From positions 1-64,000 of the forward strand of contig CACYLU010000003.1 of the NCBI GenBank assembly GCA_902775375.1: a stretch of DNA of 64,000 nt. Direction: 5' to 3'. Both the position numbers and the translations under genes were made by a program. A model generated the notes under the pieces. That model made no database searches. It was not told where the DNA came from and saw nothing but the letters and a program-made list of their open reading frames with translations. This DNA comes from an uncultured Bacteroidales bacterium. Its GTDB lineage: Bacteria; Bacteroidota; Bacteroidia; Bacteroidales; Bacteroidaceae. Positions 17,015 through 25,989 of the stretch are shown piece by piece. Positions within the stretch are counted from its first letter, which is position 1. Each line of letters begins with the position of its first letter.

Positions 17015-20000
17015 ATGAATGACATTAAGAATTGGAAAAGGACCTTCCTTTGTGGAGCTTCCCTGCTCCTGATCGCCGCAAGCCCGGCAATGGCTTCAGG
17101 CGTGGATGCAATGTCAACTGAAGGTGTAGCTGCAGTTCAGCAGAACGGACGCACAGTTACAGTGACGGTTAACGATGCAATGGGTCCAGTGATCGGTGCC
17201 AACGTTCTCGTTAGAGGCACTACAATCGGTTCAATCACTGACATGGATGGTAACGCCGTTATTCAGGGCGTGCCTAACGGTGCAGTGATCGTTGTTTCTT
17301 ACATCGGTTACATTACTCAGGAAATCAACCTGCCTAACGGACAGAACGCTCTGCAGGTAACCCTGCGTGAAGACGCTGAGACTTTGGATGAAGTCGTAGT
17401 CGTTGGTTACGGTACGCAGGCCAAGAAGGATATTACCGGTTCTGTGGCAGTGGTAAGCCGCGACGCTATCGCTGAGCAGCCTGTTGCAACCTTCGCTGAG
17501 GCATTGCAGGGTCGTGCAGCCGGTGTGTACGTATCTGCAGGTGGTGCTCCAGGTGCTGGTACGACTATCCGTGTACGTGGTGTCGGTGGTGTGAACGGTT
17601 CTGACCCTCTGATCATCGTTGACGGTGTTCAGGGTGTTGATGTGAACTCAGTGAACCCCAACGATATCGATTCTTTCCAGGTTTTGAAGGACGCTGCAGC
17701 AACCGCTATCTACGGTGCTCGTGCTGCTAATGGTGTCATCATCATTACTACCAAGCAGGGTAACAAGGAAGGTAAGGTTCGCGTATCTTACTCAGGTTAC
17801 ATTTCTGCATCAACCATGGCAAACGACGGTTTCAAGACCCTCGGTGCATGGGACTACATGAAGGCTATCGAGCAGTCTCAGCATAATCAGGTAGACGTCC
17901 GCGGTGCTGACATCAATGCAGTAGGTCACCAGCAGTTCGGTTCCATTAAGGACGGTGAGCTTCAGATGCCTTATACCATCGTTCCTGCCGGCTTGAGCAA
18001 GGCACAGGTTATGGAGCAGTTTGGCTCTTATGACGGTTTGGTTGCCAACTATAAGCCAAACGGCGGTCAGTCTTATGCACTGTCTTCATATTACTATATT
18101 AAGGAAATATTGGGCGGTACAGAGGAAGAGGCCCGTGCTGGTACAGACTGGTACGGCATGGTAACCCAGACCGGCTGGTCACAGAACCACGAGCTGTCAG
18201 TAATGGGTGGCGGTGAGAAAGGCCAGTACGCAATGTCTTTGGCATATCAGGACCGTAACGGTACGATCAAGGGATCAAGCTTCGAACGTTACTCATTGCG
18301 TGTCAATACAACATTCAATCCTTCAAAGCATTTCACAATTGGCCAAAATACTAACGCAGCTGTTATGATGATGCGTGGTGAACGTGGTGGTCAGGGTGAT
18401 GCTTCTACTTTCGGTCAGACTTATACCATGAACAAGTGGGTTCCTGCTTACAACGTAGGTGGCGACTTCGCAGGTTCTCAGGGTAATGGTGGCCGTAACT
18501 ATTCAGCTTTGTCAAGTGTTGTAAACGGCTATGACAACTGGAACCGTATGTTCCGTCTGCAGTCTTCTTTCTTCGCTGAACTTAAAGATCCTTGGATTAA
18601 GGGTCTGAGCTTCCGTTCACAGTTTGCAGTGAATCTGAACGGTGGCTGGGGCTTGTCAATGAACAAGATCTCTATCATGTATGATAAGGAAGGCCGTGCA
18701 CACAACCAGCTAAATGAGAATGGTAGCTGGAATTTCGGCTGGCAATGGACCAACACCGCTACCTATAAGTTCAATCTGGCTGACAAGCACGACTTCACTG
18801 TGATGGTGGGTACCGAGGCTCTGAAGATGGGTCTTGGCCGCAACATAAGCGCTTGGCGTCAAGACTATCCGTTGCAGGACGACACCAATTCATGGACCAT
18901 CGGCAATGGTGGAACCGCTTCACTTGGTAACGACGGCGGCATGGGTTCAAAGACTACCATGTTCGGCCTCTTCGGTCGTCTGGACTACTCTTACATGGGT
19001 AAGTATCTGGTAACAGCTACTATCCGTCGTGATGCATCTTCTAAGTTCAATCCTGACAATCGTTGGGGTACTTTCCCATCAATATCATTAGGTTGGCGTA
19101 TCTCTGATGAGAAGTTCATGGAGAAGGCTCATGCAACTTGGTTGGATGACTTGAAGATTCGTGCAGGTTATGGTACAACCGGTAACTCTAATATCGGTGC
19201 CTACAACTACGCATTCCAGTATGCTAACCCGAGCCGGTATCTCTATGGTATTGCAGGTGCGAACTCTGGTGCTGCCACGGGTTACGCTCTGACAGCCCTT
19301 GGTGATATCTATGCAAAGTGGGAGACCATCAAGATGTTCAACGTCGGTTTCGACCTGACTGCATTCAACAACAAGCTGACTTCTACCTTTGACTTCTATA
19401 TCAAGAAGACCTCCGACATGCTGGTGCCAGCATCCTGGACCACGTTGGCAGGTGCCGCTACAAAGCCTAACACCAACCAGGGTAACATCAAGAACACCGG
19501 TATCGACTTCTCTATCGGCTGGAGAGACAAGATCGGTCAGGTATCTTACAACATCAATGCCAACGCATCCTGGTACAAGAATAAGGTGACCAAGCTGGGC
19601 GCTTCCGACCTGTTCTACTCTTCTCGTATTTCTCAGATGACTATCACTACTGTCGGACACCCTGTAGGTATGTTCTACGGCTATGTGGATGACGGCATCT
19701 ACAAGAGCGTTGACGATGTGCTGAACTATCCTGCACTGCCTTATGGCGTGGCTTCTAAGGAAGACTTGCAGAAGTCAGCCGCCAGCTATGTGGGTCACTA
19801 TAAGTGGAAGGATGTTGATGGCGACGGTAAGGTGAACGCAAATGACCGTACTTTCATTGGTAATCCTCATCCAGACTTGACAGGTGGTTTCAATATCGGT
19901 CTGCAGTGGAAGGACTTCGATCTGAGCACTTATCTGTACTACTCACTTGGTAACGATGTCTATAAGCACTATGAGTACTACACTCTGTGGGGTAATTTGG

Positions 20001-20374
20001 GTAACGTATATTCTTATGACCGTATCGAAAAGGCTTGGAGTCCAAGCAATCCTAATGGAACCCTGCCTTTGTGGGTATATGGTGACACCCATGCTGAGAA
20101 CACTCAGTCACACTCAAACTATGTAACCGACGGTTCATTCTTGCGTATGCAGACTCTGACTTTAGGTTATTCTCTGCCTAAGAAACTGGTTAGCAAGCTA
20201 ACTCTGTCACGCATCCGTTTCTACGTCCAGTTATCTAATTTGTTCACTATCACCGGTTACGATGGTCTAGATCCAGAAGTCAACCGCGTGGATAGCGATA
20301 TGAACAAGGGCATTGACTACGGTGCATACGGTATGCCTCGTCAGTATCTGTTCGGTGTGAACATCGACTTCTAA
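17015..20374 (+). CDS. SusC-type TonB-dependent outer-membrane transporter
   Basis: 1119 aa. Signal peptide to about residue 28 (AMASG); a CarboxypepD_reg-like domain at about 47-120; then TLDEVVVVGYG (123-133), the hallmark of SusC/RagA proteins; plug at about 140-250 with IRVRGVGGVNGSDPLIIVDG; then the beta barrel ending in a C-terminal Phe. It forms a TonB-driven importer with the SusD lipoprotein downstream. The ligand cannot be read: no glycoside hydrolase, sulfatase, HTCS or sigma/anti-sigma pair is adjacent, so a glycan substrate is not implied. Its sequence is richer in G and C than the 3-15 kb genes. Confidence 0.95.
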   Translation: MNDIKNWKRTFLCGASLLLIAASPAMASGVDAMSTEGVAAVQQNGRTVTVTVNDAMGPVIGANVLVRGTTIGSITDMDGNAVIQGVPNGAVIVVSYIGYITQEINLPNGQNALQVTLREDAETLDEVVVVGYGTQAKKDITGSVAVVSRDAIAEQPVATFAEALQGRAAGVYVSAGGAPGAGTTIRVRGVGGVNGSDPLIIVDGVQGVDVNSVNPNDIDSFQVLKDAAATAIYGARAANGVIIITTKQGNKEGKVRVSYSGYISASTMANDGFKTLGAWDYMKAIEQSQHNQVDVRGADINAVGHQQFGSIKDGELQMPYTIVPAGLSKAQVMEQFGSYDGLVANYKPNGGQSYALSSYYYIKEILGGTEEEARAGTDWYGMVTQTGWSQNHELSVMGGGEKGQYAMSLAYQDRNGTIKGSSFERYSLRVNTTFNPSKHFTIGQNTNAAVMMMRGERGGQGDASTFGQTYTMNKWVPAYNVGGDFAGSQGNGGRNYSALSSVVNGYDNWNRMFRLQSSFFAELKDPWIKGLSFRSQFAVNLNGGWGLSMNKISIMYDKEGRAHNQLNENGSWNFGWQWTNTATYKFNLADKHDFTVMVGTEALKMGLGRNISAWRQDYPLQDDTNSWTIGNGGTASLGNDGGMGSKTTMFGLFGRLDYSYMGKYLVTATIRRDASSKFNPDNRWGTFPSISLGWRISDEKFMEKAHATWLDDLKIRAGYGTTGNSNIGAYNYAFQYANPSRYLYGIAGANSGAATGYALTALGDIYAKWETIKMFNVGFDLTAFNNKLTSTFDFYIKKTSDMLVPASWTTLAGAATKPNTNQGNIKNTGIDFSIGWRDKIGQVSYNINANASWYKNKVTKLGASDLFYSSRISQMTITTVGHPVGMFYGYVDDGIYKSVDDVLNYPALPYGVASKEDLQKSAASYVGHYKWKDVDGDGKVNANDRTFIGNPHPDLTGGFNIGLQWKDFDLSTYLYYSLGNDVYKHYEYYTLWGNLGNVYSYDRIEKAWSPSNPNGTLPLWVYGDTHAENTQSHSNYVTDGSFLRMQTLTLGYSLPKKLVSKLTLSRIRFYVQLSNLFTITGYDGLDPEVNRVDSDMNKGIDYGAYGMPRQYLFGVNIDF

Positions 20375-20415
20375 TAATTGACAATTGAAAATTGATAATT
20401 GACAATTGAAAATTA
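20375..20415 (+). repeat. Two-copy 21-bp tandem repeat between susC and susD
   Basis: The unit begins TAATTGACAATTGAAAATTG and occurs twice right after the susC stop. AATTGACAATT-type repeats are common between Bacteroidales genes; no function is evident. Confidence 0.8.
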
Positions 20416-20440
20416 AGAACTTAAAAAATACTAGAACAAT

Positions 20441-22267
20441 ATGAAAAAAGCGATATTATATTCAGCAATGGCTCTTGCCACCACACTTGGCATGAGCAGT
20501 TGCGGCGACGACTTCCTGCTGCTTGAGCCTGCGGGTACTGCATCAGAGAATGCGTTGCTCAGTGAGAACGGAATTGACATGGCCCTGACAGCTGTGTACT
20601 CTTCCCTCAACAACATGAATCAGACGGGTTGGATGGGATATGCAGCATTGTCAAACTACTGTTTTGGCGATGTTGCCGGTGCAGATGCCAACAAGGGTTC
20701 GCAGTCATCTGACCAGTCAGACTTTACCGCTATTGAGGTGTATTCTTTCTCTGCCGCCAACTCTTACATTCAGGGTAAGTGGGCTGCTGTTTATGAAGCT
20801 GTCAAGCGTGCTAACAACGTAATGGACATGGTGGACAAGGCAGGCGATGCTGTTGCCAATCCTGATTTGGTAAAGGCCCAGTGCCTGTTTATCAAGGGTG
20901 TCTGGATGTTCGAGGGTATCCGTATGTTCGGTGCCGCTATTCCTTATGTGACATTGGAGGACTATCAGGCAAACGCAGATCCACAGGTAAGCAATGTTGA
21001 CGAAAGCGGCAACTATGTTTATATCTGGGATAAGGTGGCTGCTGACTTGAAGGAGGCTGCAAGCAAACTGCCTGAGACATGGACTAATAAAACCGGCTAT
21101 GGTGCGCAGCAGTATGGCCGTGCTACCTGCTGGATGGCCAAGGCTATGTTGGCAAAGTTGTACCTGTACTGGTCTTCTCCTTACAATGGCACGAACGCTA
21201 CAGCTGACCACTGGAACGATGCCAAGACCCTGTTGGACGACATTATCAATAATGGTGTTGACGCTAAGGGCAAGAAGTTCCAGTTGGCTAAGACCTATGG
21301 TGAGTTGTTCAATAATGCTGCTACTTCAGACTGGACAGGTGAATCAGTATTTGACGTACAGTTGACTATTCAGGGTACCCAAACGGATTCCAACTCTCCT
21401 ATATATAACCCTGCAGTTGGTGTTCCTGGTGCTCTCGGCATGGGTGGTTGGGGTTTCTACCAGCCAACCTATGAGTTCGTGAACAGCTTCATGGTAGACG
21501 AGGACGGTCTTCCTCTGAAGAATTACACCGACTATGAGCCTCGCACAGTAATGGGTAACCCTAATCCTGTAACTGATTTGGATACTCCACTTGACCCACG
21601 TGTTGATTACTGCGCTGGCCGTTTCGGCGTTCCTTATCTGGATTGGGGTATTCCTACCGAAATTGGTGGTTGGGTACGTGACTACACCAACGGTGGTCTG
21701 TACATGAACATCAAGTACCAGGCTAGGAAGGCTGACTATGGCAATACGGCTGTGCTTAATGCTGTCGGCTCAAATGCTGCCAACTACCATGTGATCCGCT
21801 TCGCTGACATCCTGCTGATGCGTGCCGAGGTGGCCATCCACGAGAATGACCTTGATACAGCACTGAAGCTTATCAACCAGGTTCGTGAGCGCGCAGCTAA
21901 CAGTTTCGTTAAGAATGAGGCTGCTGGTAAGACATTTGACAACAAGGTGACAGGCAAGACTGAGTCTGGTGCTGCTGCAAATTACCGTATAGGCTTATAT
22001 AAGAGCTTTGCAAATGCAACAGAGGCTCATACTGCTCTTGAGCGTGAGATGCGTGCCGAGTTCGGTATGGAAGGTCACCGCTGGTTCGATATCGCCCGTT
22101 GGGGTACCGTTGGTAAGGTGCTGAACGACTATCGTGCATACGAAGGAACTTATTTCCCTGGCAAGTTCGGTAACGTCTACAACGAGAACTGGGTAACCTT
22201 CCCAATTCCTGTTACAGAGATCCAGACCGCTATGGGCCGTTTCGTTCAGAATGAGAACTGGAAGTAA
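20441..22267 (+). CDS. SusD/RagB-family nutrient-binding outer-membrane lipoprotein
   Basis: 608 aa. The signal peptide ends in a lipobox (LGMSSC, Cys21). The RagB/SusD helical fold is visible through YVYIWDKVAADLKEAASKLPETW, KAMLAKLYLYW and the C-terminal LEREMRAEFGMEGHRWFDIARWG. It is the surface lid of the SusC transporter upstream (66-bp gap). No close similarity to a SusD of known ligand can be claimed from sequence alone. Confidence 0.95.
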   Translation: MKKAILYSAMALATTLGMSSCGDDFLLLEPAGTASENALLSENGIDMALTAVYSSLNNMNQTGWMGYAALSNYCFGDVAGADANKGSQSSDQSDFTAIEVYSFSAANSYIQGKWAAVYEAVKRANNVMDMVDKAGDAVANPDLVKAQCLFIKGVWMFEGIRMFGAAIPYVTLEDYQANADPQVSNVDESGNYVYIWDKVAADLKEAASKLPETWTNKTGYGAQQYGRATCWMAKAMLAKLYLYWSSPYNGTNATADHWNDAKTLLDDIINNGVDAKGKKFQLAKTYGELFNNAATSDWTGESVFDVQLTIQGTQTDSNSPIYNPAVGVPGALGMGGWGFYQPTYEFVNSFMVDEDGLPLKNYTDYEPRTVMGNPNPVTDLDTPLDPRVDYCAGRFGVPYLDWGIPTEIGGWVRDYTNGGLYMNIKYQARKADYGNTAVLNAVGSNAANYHVIRFADILLMRAEVAIHENDLDTALKLINQVRERAANSFVKNEAAGKTFDNKVTGKTESGAAANYRIGLYKSFANATEAHTALEREMRAEFGMEGHRWFDIARWGTVGKVLNDYRAYEGTYFPGKFGNVYNENWVTFPIPVTEIQTAMGRFVQNENWK

Positions 22268-22306
22268 TCAATAACCTTCTATTGATATTAAAGTTTGAAT
22301 GACTGG

Positions 22307-22339
22307 GAGGGGCAAGTCTCTGGGCTTGCCCCTCTTTTT
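22307..22339 (+). terminator. Strong terminator between susD and the DUF6057-type gene
   Basis: A perfect 10-bp GC-rich stem GAGGGGCAAG/CTTGCCCCTC (22307-22316 with 22325-22334) followed by TTTTT. It ends only 17 nt before the ATG at 22357, so downstream expression would depend on read-through. Confidence 0.85.
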
Positions 22340-22356
22340 AATAACTCATTATCTTC

Positions 22357-24117
22357 ATGAAGTCAAGGACTGTCATAATACTTATCTTTGGCATGTTGCT
22401 CTGTGCCCTATATGCCATTTTCCTGCATAGTACCCAGGAGCCTCTTTTCATGTACCGTGAGCAGCAGCAGATATTCCTCTGGGATGCAGACTACTTGGCA
22501 GGGCTTCTCCGGCAAACAGGCGGCTTCTCCACCCTGGCCTCACAGTTCCTTGTACAGTTCTTCCACCTGTCCTGGGCAGGGGCCGTTATAACTGCTGTTA
22601 TCTCCACAATAACTGGAATGCTCCTGTGGCGTTCCATATACAGACTAAACGATAATATGACATGGTGGCCACTAACCCTGTTGCCGGCTTATTTGCAGGG
22701 CATCTCCCTACTGGATATGGGTTATCATTACGAGGCGATAGTGGCCATGCTGTGCTTTTCTGTCCTTCTATACGTCTATATCCTGATCAGAAGAAGGGCT
22801 TCCATATATTATAGCCTGTTGACAGGCATTGTCTTCACCTTATTATTATTTGTCTATGTTGGCAGCATTGCCACCCTATTCGCAATCTGTGCCTTCATCT
22901 TTGACATGCTGCAGAGTCCCAGGAGGGGATGGATGTCATCCGCTTATCTTCTTGCATGCCTGGCTGCCGCCTTTATTACTGTTTCTGACGGAAAGATAGT
23001 CGGCTTTGACTATGCCCTTTGGACTATGGGCTATTATGAATACTATGTAGGACAGGGGCTCTGGCAGTCCCTCTCCTGGCTGTTTGTAATTGCCGTCATG
23101 ATTGTTGCCGGAATAAGTAACAGGCTTCAGCTGAAGCCTGTGGTACAGGCAGCAGCCGTTTTTATTTTCTTGGTCGCAGGTGGGCTGTTCCTGTACACCC
23201 AGTCTGAGAAGAGGGCGAATAAGGACTTCCGCACATTGGCCTGTCTGATGAACTGCATCAACCGTGAGGACTGGGCAGGGATTACGGGAAACAGAGACCT
23301 TAACTATCAGAACTACCTGCACCTGAACTGCCTCAACCTGGCCCTGTCCCACCAGGGAAAGATGATGACTGACCTTTTCAGGTATCCTCAAAAGGGGGCA
23401 CAGAGCCTGATGGTGGGCTATCAGGCCTATAATGACCTCAATGTGCTGTTCAGTCATATATACTACCATACGGGTGTGATCAGCGAGGCCCTGTGCCTGT
23501 CGTTCGGCACCATGATAGCCACGACCTATGGCAACCCGACATTGCTGAAGCTGCTGGTGAAGGAACGCCTCATCTATGGCGACTATAAGGTGGCAGAGAA
23601 ATACATCTCCCGGTTGGAGAGGACCTATGCCTACAGGGAGTGGGCTAAGGGTATGCGCAGGTTCCTCTATAATGACAAGGCTGTGGAAAGTGATCCCGAA
23701 CTGGGACAGAAGCGCAGGAGCCTGCCTGCCCCACAACCCTCGTTCGTGGTGCTGGACGGCATCAAGGCAGACCTGGTCAAGGTCATAGAGACAGGGACAG
23801 ACGAGACGCATGCGCTGGAATATGCCATGGCAATGATGATGCTTGACAAGGACATGGAAGGCATCCGCTATCTGGCAGACAGGTACCTGCCTTATCAGGA
23901 AGGTCAAAGCGTACCACCGTTGATGCAGCAGGCAGTGACAGTACTGGCCGAACACGACGAGGATTACTGCCGCAGTCATGGGGTGGATGATGAGACGGTC
24001 AGCCGTTTCATGGCTTTCAGACAGACCGTGCTGAATGCCCGAAGGAACAATCAGAACCTGCAGGCGGCGTTGGCCTCTTACAGGGGCACTTACTGGTACT
24101 ACTATATGTTTGACTAA
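22357..24117 (+). CDS. DUF6057-type membrane protein with TPR-like C-terminal half (copy 2)
   Basis: 586 aa. About eight to ten hydrophobic segments lie in residues 6-285, then a soluble helical part of about 300 residues, probably TPR-like. It shares with the copy at 1600-3207 the first-loop motif YREQxQxFLxDxDYL (33-47), LNLALSHQG, the YPQ stretch and a C-terminal WYYYMF. An acidic first-loop motif after TM1 plus a C-terminal helical-repeat domain recalls GT-C glycosyltransferases such as the TMTC family; this is inference from layout only. One line sampled by eye (23881-23940) is 53% GC. It is 14 bp before the propeller gene. Confidence 0.75.
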   Translation: MKSRTVIILIFGMLLCALYAIFLHSTQEPLFMYREQQQIFLWDADYLAGLLRQTGGFSTLASQFLVQFFHLSWAGAVITAVISTITGMLLWRSIYRLNDNMTWWPLTLLPAYLQGISLLDMGYHYEAIVAMLCFSVLLYVYILIRRRASIYYSLLTGIVFTLLLFVYVGSIATLFAICAFIFDMLQSPRRGWMSSAYLLACLAAAFITVSDGKIVGFDYALWTMGYYEYYVGQGLWQSLSWLFVIAVMIVAGISNRLQLKPVVQAAAVFIFLVAGGLFLYTQSEKRANKDFRTLACLMNCINREDWAGITGNRDLNYQNYLHLNCLNLALSHQGKMMTDLFRYPQKGAQSLMVGYQAYNDLNVLFSHIYYHTGVISEALCLSFGTMIATTYGNPTLLKLLVKERLIYGDYKVAEKYISRLERTYAYREWAKGMRRFLYNDKAVESDPELGQKRRSLPAPQPSFVVLDGIKADLVKVIETGTDETHALEYAMAMMMLDKDMEGIRYLADRYLPYQEGQSVPPLMQQAVTVLAEHDEDYCRSHGVDDETVSRFMAFRQTVLNARRNNQNLQAALASYRGTYWYYYMFD

Positions 24118-24131
24118 AAAGAAGCAGGACA

Positions 24132-25610
24132 ATGGATTACACCAGGTATATATTTACTCTCATTTGGATGATGCAGCTCTGGGCCTGCTCCCAGGCTGGG
24201 GTCAGCATTGTCGGGCAAACTGACGGGCCAGCACCCGTTTTCCCTGACTATGACGGGGTGATGGTCCCCTGTAACATAGCTCCGCTTAACTTGTCTCTGC
24301 TGGAAACGGGAGAGTATCATTTGACAATTATAGGGGCAGACAATAAAATAGACGTACGCTCAGAGGACGGTGCCTTCGACATCCCGCTGAAAGCATGGAG
24401 AAGGCTGCTCGCTTCCTGCATGGACGGGGAGATAACCATGAGGGTATCCAGAAAGGCACCGGAGGGATGGACAGCCTACAGGGATATCCGCGTCAGGGTA
24501 TCTTCCGAAGCCATCGACCCTTATCTTGCCTACCGCAAGATACCTCCCTATGAGCAGTGGAACCGCATGGGACTGTACCAGCGGCATCTGGAGAGCTTTG
24601 AGGAAACCCCCGTCTTCGAGAACAAGATGACCGACTACGGCTGCGTGAACTGCCACACCTTCAACCGGCGGCAGCCTGACACGTTCCTGTTCCACAGCCG
24701 CGCCAAGGCTCCCGGAACGGCCTATATCAATAATGGCATTGTAACGAAACTGAATACCAGGACAGAGGAGACCCGCGGGAACATGCAGTATCCCTACTGG
24801 CATCCTTCGGGAAGGTATGTGGCTGCCTCGGTGAACTCCACCTGGGAGAGCTACTACTACCATTCCGATGACAGGGTCGAGGTGTTCGATACCGAGTCGG
24901 ACGTGTTTGTCTACGACATGGAGAAGAATGAGGTGTTCGGCAGTGACCTGCTGGCATCGGCGCAGGCCTACGAGACCTTCCCTACTTTCTCACCCGACGG
25001 AAAGAGCCTGTATTTCTGCACGGCCGAGGCTGTTGACAGCGTGGCATACCATATAGAAAAGCTCAAGTACAGCCTGTGCCGCGTGGATTTCGATGCCGAG
25101 ACTGGCACTATCGGGACAAAGGCAGATACGCTGTTCAATGCCAGGAGGGAAGATATGAGCATCTCTCATCCGAGGATATCGCCAGACGGCAGGTGGCTGG
25201 TGGTGTGCCTGACCCGATACGGCAACTTCCCTGTCAATCATAAGGATGCCGACCTGTATATTATAGACCTGGGAACAGGGACGATGCGACCCCTTGAAGG
25301 TGCGAACAGCGAGCTTGCCGACAGCTACCACTCATGGGGCGGCAACTCGCACTGGATGGTATTCAGCAGCCGCAGGATTGACGGCTATTACTCCCGTCCC
25401 TACATTACATACATCGATGAACAGGGGAAAGCCGGCAAGCCTTTCCTGCTGCCCCAGCGCAACCCTGCGAAGTTCTATAACGACCAGATGATGAGCTATA
25501 ACCTTCCGGAGTTGATAGAGGGCAGGGTGAAGGCCAGCCAACGGAAGATAGCTTTGACTCTCAGGAATACAGGCGGGCAGAACATGTCATTCAGGCAACA
25601 GGCACAGTAG
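24132..25610 (+). CDS. TolB/PD40-type beta-propeller lipoprotein with CxxCH haem motif (copy 2)
   Basis: 492 aa. Lipobox with Cys19 (QLWAC); a single CVNCH motif (Cys171, Cys174, His175); PD40-like blades (YPYWHPSGRYV, FPTFSPDGKSLYF, SPDGRWLVV, HWMVFSSRR). It is paralogous to 120-1595 over its whole length, with the same gene order behind a DUF6057 protein. Here the pair follows susC-susD, linking the module to an outer-membrane transporter. The CxxCH suggests one c-type haem in the periplasm or at the cell surface. No cytochrome maturation genes occur in the window. Confidence 0.8.
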   Translation: MDYTRYIFTLIWMMQLWACSQAGVSIVGQTDGPAPVFPDYDGVMVPCNIAPLNLSLLETGEYHLTIIGADNKIDVRSEDGAFDIPLKAWRRLLASCMDGEITMRVSRKAPEGWTAYRDIRVRVSSEAIDPYLAYRKIPPYEQWNRMGLYQRHLESFEETPVFENKMTDYGCVNCHTFNRRQPDTFLFHSRAKAPGTAYINNGIVTKLNTRTEETRGNMQYPYWHPSGRYVAASVNSTWESYYYHSDDRVEVFDTESDVFVYDMEKNEVFGSDLLASAQAYETFPTFSPDGKSLYFCTAEAVDSVAYHIEKLKYSLCRVDFDAETGTIGTKADTLFNARREDMSISHPRISPDGRWLVVCLTRYGNFPVNHKDADLYIIDLGTGTMRPLEGANSELADSYHSWGGNSHWMVFSSRRIDGYYSRPYITYIDEQGKAGKPFLLPQRNPAKFYNDQMMSYNLPELIEGRVKASQRKIALTLRNTGGQNMSFRQQAQ

Positions 25611-25695
25611 TATCTCCCACTGGCTGTCGCAGTATCTGCTATGGGTCGTTCCAGTATCTGCCAAGAGTCGTCGCAGTATCTCCTATACCCCTATG
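25608..25695 (+). repeat. 22-bp degenerate tandem repeat, four units
   Basis: Units at 25608-25629, 25630-25651, 25652-25673 and 25674-25695 share CAGTATCTSC. The array starts on the stop codon of the propeller gene. An inverted copy of the unit start (GGCAGATACTGCG, from 25695) can pair with unit 2 to form a hairpin. There are no spacers, so this is not CRISPR. Confidence 0.7.
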
Positions 25696-25989
25696 GCAGA
25701 TACTGCGTTCACCCGTGGCAGGCTCTGCCGTCACCCTCAGGAGGCTTTACAGACCCTGACAGCAAGCTTTGCTCTTACTCATAGCAGACCTTCCCAATAC
25801 AGATAGTAGATACTGGCACAATAAGTGCCGGCTATCATCCACGTTTTTTACTGTTCTGCTGCTCATTGTTCGGCTCTCTCGGCATGGCATGTCTCCCACT
25901 GCTTCGTGGGGGAAAAATTAATCCCTCACGATGGAAAGAATAATTCCTCATGAGGGAGAAAAAAACTACCTGAGCAGGGGAGTACCTTT
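25696..25989. other. Non-coding spacer with palindromic elements
   Basis: No gene seen. It holds a CCCAC-TGCTTC-GTGGG hairpin near 25890 and, at 25946-25965, a palindrome CCTCATGAGG inside a motif that reads TTTTTCTCCCTCATGAGG on the minus strand. A near copy of that motif (one difference) is at 47265-47282. The hairpins may serve as terminators between the convergent genes. Confidence 0.5.

Noticed and set aside
17015..22267. Calling the susC-susD pair a polysaccharide utilisation locus
   Set aside because: No carbohydrate-active enzyme or typical regulator is adjacent; the GH78 gene is 9 kb away beyond the arginine operon with its own promoter.
22936..24132. 398-codon open frame on the minus strand opposite the DUF6057 gene
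   Set aside because: It is a mirror of a GC-richer gene, has no domain or signal, and the plus strand has a conserved paralogue.
25608..25707. Possible CRISPR-like array
   Set aside because: The 22-bp units are directly tandem without spacers and degenerate; no cas genes in the window.
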